In this document: in pieces, positions 1 to 7,176 of the stretch
Layout: the number at the start of each line of letters is the position of its first letter
How positions within the stretch are numbered: the stretch's first letter is position 1
The notes under the pieces: model-generated
The model's input: the letters and a program-made list of their open reading frames with translations, nothing else
Told to the model about the DNA's origin: nothing
Database searches by the model: none
Translations under genes and position numbers: made by a program
Origin: JAZKFT01 sp043760535
Lineage (GTDB): Bacteria; Bacteroidota; Bacteroidia; Chitinophagales; Chitinophagaceae
DNA length: 13,948 bases
Assembly (NCBI GenBank): GCA_043760535.1
Contig: JAYUOV010000143.1
Coordinates: forward strand, 1-13,948
Direction: 5' to 3'

Positions 1-307
1 CTTGGCGTTTTTAAATATATTCTAAAAATGCCGGGTTTTTTCTTTGTGAGTATGTATCAATTTCTATGTATGCATTCACATTAAATTGGTTAATCTTAAT
101 GATATTGGTTTGGTCTAAAAAATCGGTGAGCTGGTTGCATCTGTTTACACCTCAATTATTCTGTATTGCGATGGACTTTATTTCCGCCTCTGATGCTACA
201 GAAACATATACTGGTGCATTTTCAGTGTTTAAAAAATGAATAAGGCCAGCATAATCGCTGGCTCTTATAATTGTTAGTATAGTATTTGTGTCAAATAGCA
301 GGTTCAT
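1..307 (-). pseudogene. PIN-domain (VapC-like) toxin, disrupted and cut by the window edge
   Basis: Reading from ATG at 307-305, the product begins MNLLFDTNTILTIIR. This is a typical PIN-domain start, with the first acidic metal ligand in FDTN, as in VapC-type RNases. After 51 codons there is an in-frame TGA at 154-152. The reading then continues in the same frame as GVNRCNQLTDFLDQTNIIKI, which still looks like the family, where a Trp is expected at the stop (TGG to TGA). A second stop, TAA at 13-11, follows NPAFLEYI. Shifting by one base there gives IFKNAK, which would lead better into the usual conserved K-N-D segment, so a one-base insertion near the TTTAAAAA run is likely. The ATG overlaps the stop of the upstream antitoxin-like gene as ATGA, the usual toxin-antitoxin arrangement. 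The remainder lies outside the window. The toxin is probably inactive unless these are sequencing errors. Confidence 0.75.
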
Positions 308-495
308 ACTTTGGCTTCATGCAGTTGTTCTAAACTTTGTTTCCATTCATCATTTGTAAATGGCTCAGGTGCTGGTGCATTTTTCAATGCTGTAATTAAA
401 TCCCCCATGTTTTTACCAGACTTGTTGCCAAAGGCAGTAGCACCATCGGCAGCGAGTATTTCCTCAGGTGTGTAGGTCTTTTTCGGTTTAAACAT
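304..495 (-). CDS. Small antitoxin-like protein paired with the broken PIN toxin
   Basis: This 63-residue protein, starting at ATG 495-493, is rich in charged and polar residues and has no membrane segment. It contains EEILAADGATAFG and later EPFTNDEWKQSLEQL, a motif of the kind carried by short proteins that precede PIN-domain toxins in Bacteroidota. No classic AbrB, RHH or HTH DNA-binding fold can be recognised. The assignment as antitoxin therefore rests on size and on the 4-bp ATGA overlap with the downstream PIN gene (stop TGA 306-304, start ATG 307-305). The predicted role is to bind and neutralise the toxin RNase and perhaps to repress the operon. With the toxin disrupted, this gene would be an orphan antitoxin. 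It lies about 100 bp beyond the dnaE stop in the same direction. Uncertainty concerns function more than whether the gene is real. Confidence 0.6.
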   Translation of the reverse strand: MFKPKKTYTPEEILAADGATAFGNKSGKNMGDLITALKNAPAPEPFTNDEWKQSLEQLHEAKV

Positions 496-582
496 ACCAG
501 CCGCCGTATTGATTGTTTTGTTGTTAATGTTGCCTTTTTTCTTTTTTGAAATTAAGTAAATAAATTATAGATATTATAGTTG

Positions 583-598
583 AGGTTGTTTACAACCT
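583..598. terminator. Small inverted repeat overlapping the dnaE stop codon
   Basis: A perfect 7-bp inverted repeat (AGGTTGT and ACAACCT around a 2-base centre) spans the dnaE TAG at 599-597. It could form a short hairpin at the end of the dnaE message, but no clear U-run follows on the minus strand. A terminator role is only a possibility. Confidence 0.22.
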
Positions 599-3500
599 AA
601 TCCCTAACCTCAACCAGCACCTCCACCTCAGGCTTATCCGCTAAAAAATTCGCCAGGTCATCATTCATCTCAAAGCCACTGCTGCGTAAGTCCACATGTA
701 CGTTTTGTTTCTCATCCCAGAGGTGGATGTTTAGTTTGTGGCCGCCGGTGTTTTTCTTTAGGTTTTTTTGTAGAAAGTCGATCATGTCTGGCTTAACGGA
801 ACGGGCTTCGATGGTAAGTTTTACCTGTTTGGTTAGGGTGCGTTTCATGGTTTCGATTAGCTGAATGGCTTGCACCTTAAATTCCCAACCGTCCTGGAAT
901 TTTTCGGAGCCATTAAATCGCATCCGTGGTTTGTGGAAACCTGTTACCATTACCGTAAGGCCGTTTGTAAGAAAGGTATTGAAACGGGCATAGTCATCGC
1001 TCCACAGCGTAAATTCGGTTTTGCCGGTATAATCTTCAATGCTTAGGTTGGCAAAGTTTTTACCGGTTTTGGTTATCCTGTGGTTGGCATTGGTAATAAG
1101 GCCGGCCAGCTTAAAAGGCTTGGCAGCATTACTTTGCAGGCTAATACCTTCTACAAATTCGTTGAATTCGCCCAGTGGGGTAATGCCATAATGTTTCATC
1201 TCAAACTTAAAATGATCTAACGGGTGGCCGCTTAGGTAAATTCCAATTACATCTTTTTCATGTTCCAGTAATTCGGTCAGCGTCCAGTCGGGGCATGTGG
1301 GGAGCTTGGGTGTGGCTATTTCCATCATGCTGGTATCTCCGAAAAGGCTGTTGCTGCTTTCGTTTTTATTGGTCTGGTATTGGTTGCCAAAGCGGATAAT
1401 CTTTTCGAGGCCATTGGTATTATCATTTTCTGGCACAAAAAAATACTGTGCCCTGTGGTAGGTGGGAAAGCAATCGAACCCACCTGCATATGCGAGGCTT
1501 TCCAGCGATTTTTTGTTCACGGTACGTTGGTTCACCCGTTTTACCAGATCGAACATATCGGTATAGTTGCCGTTCTTTTTACGTTCTATCACCAGGCTTT
1601 CGATGGCTGCTTCGCCTACGCCTTTAATGCCAGTTAGGGCAAAACGGATTTCACCTTTTTTATTTACAGCAAATCCTACCGAGCTTTCATTTACATCTGG
1701 GCCAAGCACTTTAATCCCCATACGACGGGACTCTTCCATAAAGAAAGTAATCTTATCAATACTGCCGGCATGGTTCAGCACGGCGGCCATGTATTCGCTA
1801 GGGTAGTGGGCTTTTAGGTAGCCGGTTTGGTAGGCTACCCAGGCATAACAGGTGCTATGGCTTTTATTAAAGGCATATTGGGCAAAATCTTCCCAATCGC
1901 TCCATATTTTATTCAGTTTTTCTTCGGGGTGGCCTTTGGCGGTGGCACCGCTCATAAACTGTTTTTTCATCTTGTCCAGCACCGAAATTTGCTTTTTACC
2001 CATAGCCTTACGCAACACGTCGGCATCGCCCTTGCTAAAACCAGCAAGGCTTTGGCTCAGCAGCATCACCTGCTCCTGATACACCGTAATGCCATAGGTT
2101 TCTTCCAGGTATGCCTTCATATCCGGCACATCGTAGGTAATTGGTTCGCGGCCATGCTTACGGTCGATGTAGTTAGGAATGTACTTCATTGGTCCGGGGC
2201 GGTACAAGGCGTTCATCGCAATTAAGTCGGCGAATGTATCCGGCTTCAGATCTTTCAGATGTTTCTGCATGCCGGGGCTTTCAAACTGGAATGTGGCGTT
2301 GGTTTCGCCTTTTTGGTACAGTTCGTAAGTTTTTTTATCGTCGAGAGGTATTTTTTCTATGTCAATGATAACGCCATGGTTTTCCTTAATCAGCTCCAAA
2401 GCTGTTTTTAAAATGCTTAGGGTTTTCAGGCCCAAAAAGTCCATTTTAATTACGCCAGCTTCTTCTATTACGCTGCCCTCAATTTGCGTTACCAGCCAGT
2501 CGCTTTCTTTGGAGGTACAAACGGGAATGATGTTGGTGAGATCCCCTGGTGCAATAATAATTCCTGCCGCATGTATGCCGGTGTTACGAACGGAGCCTTC
2601 GAGTTTCACGGCTTCCCGCAATACTTTTCCCGGCAGGGTATCGGCTTGTTTATAAATTTCTCGCAGGCGTTTGATGTTGTCAACATCTTCGGCAGGGTAG
2701 TCTTCTTTTTCTTCCAGGCTTTTTTCGCCATCTTTTTTTGTTAGTGGAGCAAACATTACCCGGTTCAGGTTGGTGCCAGGTTTGTCGGGCACTAATTTAG
2801 AAAGTGCCTTACTTTCTGCCAATGGCAAATCCATAACCCTTGCCACATCGGCAATACTGCTTTTGGCGGCCATAGTACCGTAGGTAATAATTTGCGCCAC
2901 CTGATTTTTACCATATTTATCTACCACGTAGTCAATCACTTTCTGGCGGCCATCATCATCAAAGTCGGTATCTATATCCGGCATCGATTTACGATCGGGA
3001 TTGAGGAAACGCTCAAATAGCAACTTGTATTTAATAGGGTCAATATTGGTGATGCCGATGCAATAAGCCACCACGCTGCCAGCCGCCGAGCCACGACCCG
3101 GACCTACGAATACGCCCATATTTCGACCGGCCTGTATAAAATCACCCACTATTAAAAAGTATCCCGCAAAACCCATGGTGCGGATGGTGAAGAGTTCAAA
3201 CTTAATACGCTCTTCCACTTCCGGCGTCATTTCGCTATATCTTTCTTTGGCGCCCTTCCAGGTAATGTCTTCCAGAAATGCGTCCTGCGTAGCGTATTCT
3301 TTTGGCACCACAAAGTTGGGCAGCAATATGTCCCTAGTCAGTTTTAGCGTATCTACTTTGCTGATGATTTCGTTGGTATTGTCGATGCTTTCGGGCAGGT
3401 CTTCAAATACCTTGCTCATTTGCTCGGTGGTTTTAAAAAAGAACTGATCATTGTCGAACCCAAAGCGGTATTTTTTGTCGCTGTCTTCGTCATTCATGCT

Positions 3501-4235
3501 ATTGCCCTTGTTAATGGGCGTGGCCTGTTTTTCGCCAGTATTGATGCAAAGCAATATGTCGTGGGCATTAAAATCTTCCTGGTTTACATAGTGGCTGTCG
3601 TTACTGGCAAATATTTTTACATTGTATTTACGAGCCAGGGCAATGAGCACTTTGTTTACTTTTTCCTGCTCATAAAGTCCGTGGCGTTGCAGTTCCACAT
3701 AATAATCTTCGCCAAAAATATCCAGCCACCATTTGAATTCTTTTTCGCCTTCATCTTCGCCTTTTTGTAAAATAGCCTGTGGTACACTTGCTCCAAGGCA
3801 GCAGGTGGTGGCTATTAATCCTTCGTGGTATTGCAATATCAATTCCTTATCTATTCGTGGGTATTTGCCATAAATTCCTTCCATAAAACCGAGTGAGGTC
3901 AGTTTCATCAGGTTTTTGTAGCCCTGTTCGTTTTTGGCCAAAAATACCTGGTGGAATCGTTTGTCCCGTTCGCCTTTGGTAAATGCCTTGCGGTGCCGGT
4001 CGTGGGTTACATAAAACTCGCAGCCTACAATGGGTTTTACTTTAAGGCTGCCATCCTCGTTGGTATGTTTATAAGCTTCTTTTACAAACTGAAACACGCC
4101 AAACATATTACCATGGTCGGTTATGGCAAGGGCTGGCATATTATCTTTAATGGCTTTTTTGTACAGGGCATCAATAGGTGCCGCACCATCGAGCAGGCTG
4201 TATTGGGTATGAACGTGGAGGTGGGAGAATTGCAT
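597..4235 (-). CDS. dnaE: DNA polymerase III subunit alpha (replicative polymerase)
   Basis: This is the catalytic subunit of the chromosomal replicase, extending DNA from dNTPs in the DnaE holoenzyme. The 1,212-residue product is complete and slightly longer than E. coli DnaE (1,160). An N-terminal PHP domain (about 1-220) retains the metal-ligand set: HLHVH (H7, H9), D16, TDHGN (D40, H41), E73, H95, C145 and NDSH (D212, H214). The polymerase core has GPGRGSAAGS at 377-386, the catalytic aspartates of PDIDTDF (D421, D423 by alignment with E. coli D401 and D403) and KMDFLGL (D598, matching D555). FNKSHS-type finger residues and a C-terminal OB-fold region (roughly 1000-1080, KLAGLITNANHRITKTGKNF) follow. 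The ATG start fits the family, which normally begins a few residues before HLHVHT. The gene stands alone, with AT-rich DNA upstream and a toxin-antitoxin remnant downstream. No internal disruption is seen. Confidence 0.98.
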   Translation of the reverse strand: MQFSHLHVHTQYSLLDGAAPIDALYKKAIKDNMPALAITDHGNMFGVFQFVKEAYKHTNEDGSLKVKPIVGCEFYVTHDRHRKAFTKGERDKRFHQVFLAKNEQGYKNLMKLTSLGFMEGIYGKYPRIDKELILQYHEGLIATTCCLGASVPQAILQKGEDEGEKEFKWWLDIFGEDYYVELQRHGLYEQEKVNKVLIALARKYNVKIFASNDSHYVNQEDFNAHDILLCINTGEKQATPINKGNSMNDEDSDKKYRFGFDNDQFFFKTTEQMSKVFEDLPESIDNTNEIISKVDTLKLTRDILLPNFVVPKEYATQDAFLEDITWKGAKERYSEMTPEVEERIKFELFTIRTMGFAGYFLIVGDFIQAGRNMGVFVGPGRGSAAGSVVAYCIGITNIDPIKYKLLFERFLNPDRKSMPDIDTDFDDDGRQKVIDYVVDKYGKNQVAQIITYGTMAAKSSIADVARVMDLPLAESKALSKLVPDKPGTNLNRVMFAPLTKKDGEKSLEEKEDYPAEDVDNIKRLREIYKQADTLPGKVLREAVKLEGSVRNTGIHAAGIIIAPGDLTNIIPVCTSKESDWLVTQIEGSVIEEAGVIKMDFLGLKTLSILKTALELIKENHGVIIDIEKIPLDDKKTYELYQKGETNATFQFESPGMQKHLKDLKPDTFADLIAMNALYRPGPMKYIPNYIDRKHGREPITYDVPDMKAYLEETYGITVYQEQVMLLSQSLAGFSKGDADVLRKAMGKKQISVLDKMKKQFMSGATAKGHPEEKLNKIWSDWEDFAQYAFNKSHSTCYAWVAYQTGYLKAHYPSEYMAAVLNHAGSIDKITFFMEESRRMGIKVLGPDVNESSVGFAVNKKGEIRFALTGIKGVGEAAIESLVIERKKNGNYTDMFDLVKRVNQRTVNKKSLESLAYAGGFDCFPTYHRAQYFFVPENDNTNGLEKIIRFGNQYQTNKNESSNSLFGDTSMMEIATPKLPTCPDWTLTELLEHEKDVIGIYLSGHPLDHFKFEMKHYGITPLGEFNEFVEGISLQSNAAKPFKLAGLITNANHRITKTGKNFANLSIEDYTGKTEFTLWSDDYARFNTFLTNGLTVMVTGFHKPRMRFNGSEKFQDGWEFKVQAIQLIETMKRTLTKQVKLTIEARSVKPDMIDFLQKNLKKNTGGHKLNIHLWDEKQNVHVDLRSSGFEMNDDLANFLADKPEVEVLVEVRD

Positions 4236-5374
4236 ATAATTAAGAATAAAGCGTTAAAAATGAAGCGTAATCAGTTTTTTAATAAATAACCTGGAATCAT
4301 TCAGAATAAACAAATGCCAAATAGCGAACCTCAAAATAACGCCACAAACACTATCGCTAATACTTTGATTTTTCCACAAAGGCAGTTTCTGATATCTTTT
4401 TCGTGATTACAGGTTCACTAATTGCGGTGTATTCAATTTGTCGTGGGCATTAGCCAACTTTTGAAAAGACAGAATCTTAGTCTAAATATATTTTTATTAA
4501 CCGCTTTAAATTAGAACTGATATTGTTATGGGTACAATATTTCACCGAAATTTTATAACAAAGCCTTTTCCGCTACAAAAGTCGATTTTCGATTCTGCAG
4601 TTTTTTAAATTACTAGTATAATACAAAGCTTTGTTTGGTAGTTTTTGGAATGAATGGTGCATTTTTTTGTAAGTACAAAAACCTGTAAATAGATTGATAA
4701 TCATTTGTTTTAGAAAATGCAGTATTTTATAAATACAGCAATAATTAACAGCTAAAATCCTGATTTTAATAATTTTTATACCATACAGATTGTATTTATT
4801 ATTTTCTAATTAGCCGATTCTTAATATAAAATACGCATAATCAATATCAAGCCAAATCAAAGACTTATTGATATGTGACCTAATGACTGGCAGTTAACTT
4901 TTCCACTTGTGAACCATCACAAAACTATCAATCATTAACCCTGCCACCTAATATGCTGTTATTAGCGGACATGACCATTGCGCATACCTGATGCTGAAAT
5001 GGCAAGCATAAAGCACTTGTAGATGAGTGGACGCTTACCGAAATACGGATTAACAATGTAATTAAGGGGTCATAGTGCCAGCACCTCTAGTGTTAATAGA
5101 AATCAAAGTAAATTTAACATGTTTTTTCCAGCACATTGTAGCATTCCATTTGCCATTATTGGCTCAAATCCTTTTGCAATATCTGTAACGTAAATTTTTT
5201 AAATGCCTCTACAAAAAGTTAAGGCTTTTGCTGGGTGCTACCGTAATAAACTAAAAACTCACGGGGGCAAGTGGGTAAAAAAAAGAAAAAATAAGCAATG
5301 TAAACAACGAAGGGTAGGGCGGTTTATTTTTGTATTTTGAAAAGTACAATTACTGAATATTAAATATTATAACA
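4236..5374. other. AT-rich intergenic region without a recognisable gene
   Basis: The 1.1 kb between the divergent genes dnaE and kduI must hold both promoters. It has stops in all frames and no recognisable protein, tRNA or rRNA. Small inverted repeats are visible: GTATTT-TAT-AAATAC at 4722-4736, TTGTGA-ACCA-TCACAA at 4907-4922 (CRP-like half-sites but with 4-base rather than 6-base spacing), and AATATT-A-AATATT at 5356-5368 in the presumed kduI leader. The stretch 4900-5100 is less AT-rich than its surroundings and could be an old gene remnant, but I could not identify one. Confidence 0.6.
5325..5339 (+). promoter_or_regulatory. Candidate Bacteroidota -7 promoter element for kduI
   Basis: TATTTTTG at 5325-5332 matches the Bacteroidota -7 consensus TAnnTTTG exactly, and an overlapping TATTTTG follows at 5333-5339. 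Initiation a few bases downstream would leave a leader of about 30 nt before the kduI ATG. No good -33 TTTG box is seen at the usual distance, so this is a tentative call. Confidence 0.4.
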
Positions 5375-6205
5375 ATGCAAATCAGATTTCAAAATAGTCC
5401 GAAGGAAACAAGCCAGATGACGACCCAGCAATTAAGGGATCATTTTTTACTGCCGGGACTAATGCAGCCGGGTAATTTAGAGCTGGTGTACTCACATTTC
5501 GACCGTATGATTATTGGCGGTTGTGTGCCAACAGGTGCAGCCATAAGTCTGCCAAACGAAGGTGAACTAATGGCCAATTATTTTTTAGAAAGAAGGGAAC
5601 TGGGTATTATAAACGTAGGTGGAAAAGGAACGGTTTCAGCCGCCGGTGCATCTTACGAAATTAATAAACTGGAATGTGTGTACCTCGGCAAAGGCACGCA
5701 GGATGTGAGTTTCAGCAGTGCTTCTGCTGAAGAGCCAGCCATGTTTTACCTATTGTCTGTTCCGGCTCACCACTCTTACCCAAACCGCAAAAAGACCAAG
5801 GCCGAAGCAGCCCCTTTGTACCTTGGCGATATAGCTACTTCTAACAAAAGAACCATTTACAAATACATACACAACGATGGTATTGAAAGCTGCCAGTTGG
5901 TAATGGGCCTCACTGTTTTAGAAGACGGCAGTGTATGGAATTCTGTTCCGCCACATACACATACCCGCCGCATGGAAGCCTATTATTATTTCGATGTAAA
6001 AGAAGGCCACCGTGTATTCCATATAATGGGAGAACAGCAGGAAACAAGGCATCTGGTAGTGGGCAATCATGAAGCTGTAATTTCGGCTCCGTGGAGTATG
6101 CACTTTGGTGTGGGCACCGCAAACTACGGCTTTATCTGGGGCATGGCCGGGGAGAATAAAGAGTTTACAGATATGGATCCGGTGCCGGTGGCAACGATTA
6201 AATAA
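5375..6205 (+). CDS. kduI: 5-dehydro-4-deoxy-D-glucuronate isomerase (KduI)
   Basis: KduI interconverts 5-keto-4-deoxyuronate and 3-deoxy-D-glycero-2,5-hexodiulosonate (EC 5.3.1.17) in the cytoplasm. This is the step after unsaturated uronic acid has been released from pectin, ulvan or glycosaminoglycan fragments. The 276-residue length matches the family (278 in E. coli). The N-terminal block YSHFDRMIIGG (40-49) and the C-terminal cupin zinc site are present: PPHTHTRRMEAYYYF supplies H194, H196 and E201, and APWSMHFGVG supplies H243. All four zinc ligands are intact and there is no signal peptide. The chosen start gives the usual N-terminus, about 20 residues before the LRDHFL segment. The next genes on this strand are a dead GH88/GH105 hydrolase and a secreted sulfatase, which fits uronate catabolism. 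The usual partner kduD is not in the window. Confidence 0.97.
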   Translation: MQIRFQNSPKETSQMTTQQLRDHFLLPGLMQPGNLELVYSHFDRMIIGGCVPTGAAISLPNEGELMANYFLERRELGIINVGGKGTVSAAGASYEINKLECVYLGKGTQDVSFSSASAEEPAMFYLLSVPAHHSYPNRKKTKAEAAPLYLGDIATSNKRTIYKYIHNDGIESCQLVMGLTVLEDGSVWNSVPPHTHTRRMEAYYYFDVKEGHRVFHIMGEQQETRHLVVGNHEAVISAPWSMHFGVGTANYGFIWGMAGENKEFTDMDPVPVATIK

Positions 6206-6230
6206 TGGGAGTAAAAAATTTCTGAGAAAA

Positions 6231-6245
6231 TAGAGAGGCTCTCTA
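6231..6245 (+). terminator. Short palindrome after kduI, possible weak terminator
   Basis: TAGAGAG-G-CTCTCTA is a perfect palindrome 26 bases after the kduI stop. As RNA it could form a 6-bp stem with a 3-base loop, followed by CCTTTAAATAAA rather than a strong U-run. Termination is plausible but weakly supported. Confidence 0.3.
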
Positions 6246-6302
6246 CCTTTAAATAAATCCCCACGGTTAGGAGGAGATTTTTGGTGTGGTGTAGGAAGGG
6301 CT

Positions 6303-6607
6303 GGCTGCTTTTAAACCTATAAGGTCTATTTGAGACTTACAAATGGACGAGGGTTCGGAAATGACCATATAGGTTTTGTGTGGAAAGGCTTCTCTTCAAT
6401 CTCTTTTCGGAGTAGGCTGCTTTTAAACCTATAAGGTCTATTTGATACTTACAAATGGACGAGGGTTCGAAAAAGACCTTATAGGTTTTGTGTGGAAAGG
6501 CTTCTCTTCAATCTCTTTTCATAGTAGGCTGCTCTTAAACCATTTAGGACTATTCGATACTTACAAATGGACGAGGGTTCGAAAAAGACCTTATAGGTTT
6601 TGTGTGG
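6303..6607. repeat. Three tandem 112-bp repeats, each able to form a long nested hairpin
   Basis: Units begin at GGCTGCT at 6303, 6415 and 6527, so the period is exactly 112 bp. The third unit stops after 81 bases at 6607. In unit 2, AAACCTATAAGGTC (6425-6438) pairs perfectly with GACCTTATAGGTTT (6475-6488), a 14-bp stem around 36 bases. Inside lies a second stem, ATTTG (6440-6444) with CAAAT (6452-6456), followed by GGACGAGGGTTCG. Unit 1 has one mismatch in the outer stem. Unit 3 has a diverged left arm but an unchanged right arm. A pyrimidine-rich linker (GGCTTCTCTTCAATCTC) separates the hairpins. The period is not a multiple of three, so it does not encode a repeated peptide. I do not recognise the family. 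Confidence 0.85.
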
Positions 6608-6608
6608 C

Positions 6609-6751
6609 TTACGTGTTTTGGGAAATCGGTATTTGAAGCATGTGTTCCAGATGTTTCAGAGTATACCGCCTTCTGGCAATAGGTATTGTTTCACCATTGG
6701 TTAAAACCATCTTGCCACCTCGTTCTATTTTTTATTTTTGTTATAAATGCC
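6609..6751 (-). pseudogene. Probable remnant of a LytTR DNA-binding domain C-terminus
   Basis: On the minus strand, the frame ending at TAA 6611-6609 reads MVLTNGETIPIARRRYTLKH and continues to LQIPISQNT. This resembles the last strands of LytTR-type response-regulator domains, where a G-x-x-IP-x-x-RR-Y motif precedes the C-terminal helix. Just upstream, a different frame reads AFITKIKNRTRWQ, which would fit the preceding LytTR strand, so a frameshift near 6710 separates the two pieces. There is no start codon or upstream receiver domain, because homology stops where the plus-strand hydrolase remnant begins. I infer a decayed fragment about 45 residues long. The motif is short, so this is a moderate-to-low confidence call. 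Confidence 0.38.
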
Positions 6752-6763
6752 TGTGTATAGCGT

Positions 6764-7060
6764 ATGCCAGCAAAAACCAATGTGCTGCAAGCGATGGATA
6801 AAACCAACACGTATTTCAAGAACCAATGACCTAATGCCGAAGCCAATATTCTAAAACATATTGCTAGCCCCAGCAATATCTGGATCCGTGCCGTGTACTA
6901 AAAAGGCGTTAAGGCCATGTACGCCATCTACCCACAAAAAAATACCTTGATTATGCCCTCGATTGGGGCGTTAAACACAAATGGAATTTAAGCGGCGGTA
7001 TCGGAATCTGTAATTCCGAAAACCAATGCTGTGGCCAAATCCATTTCCAAAAGTTTTTAG
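6764..7060 (+). pseudogene. Degraded GH88/GH105 unsaturated uronyl hydrolase (5' fragment)
   Basis: Starting at ATG 6764, the translation resembles the N-terminal part of mature GH88/GH105 (PF07470) hydrolases, which remove terminal 4,5-unsaturated uronic acid from oligosaccharides. Recognisable blocks are NVLQAMDKTNTYFKNQ, SPSNIWIRAVY, and, after a frameshift, LDYALDWGVKHKWNL and ENQCCGQ. The gene is disrupted three times. TGA at 6827-6829 replaces an expected Trp. TAA at 6899-6901 replaces the residue after AVY (usually Tyr). One A appears lost from the A7 run at 6936-6942, moving the frame by one base. Similarity fades after about 7050, so most of the usual protein (350-400 residues) is deleted. 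A degraded signal peptide may lie just upstream in another frame. Position between kduI and a sulfatase supports the identity, since the hydrolase product feeds KduI. Confidence 0.8.
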
Positions 7061-7176
7061 TTTACATTTATAAGCATTCATCCCTATTTTTATGCGGTGT
7101 AGTATCTTGCTTTTGGCAAAACCTCGAATTGGATATGTACAAATTGTATTTTTAAATGACCGACTAAAAATTAGCC

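Noticed and set aside
1380..4289. Many plus-strand frames opposite dnaE
   Set aside because: They are shadows of a strongly conserved polymerase gene and have no domain of their own.
4907..4922. CRP/FNR binding site
   Set aside because: The half-sites TGTGA and TCACA are separated by 4 bases rather than 6, and the position is far from kduI, so it is likely chance.
6303..6607. CRISPR array or tRNA gene in the repeats
   Set aside because: Units are contiguous 112-bp copies without variable spacers, and no anticodon arm, CCA-end or full cloverleaf can be drawn.
6442..6636. 64-codon plus-strand frame across the 112-bp repeats
   Set aside because: The repeat period is not a multiple of three, so the peptide does not repeat with the DNA; it is chance reading through hairpins.
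6691..6876. 61-codon minus-strand hydrophobic frame
   Set aside because: It lies mostly opposite the hydrolase pseudogene, whose plus-strand similarity explains the region; only its last residues seem to belong to the LytTR-like remnant.
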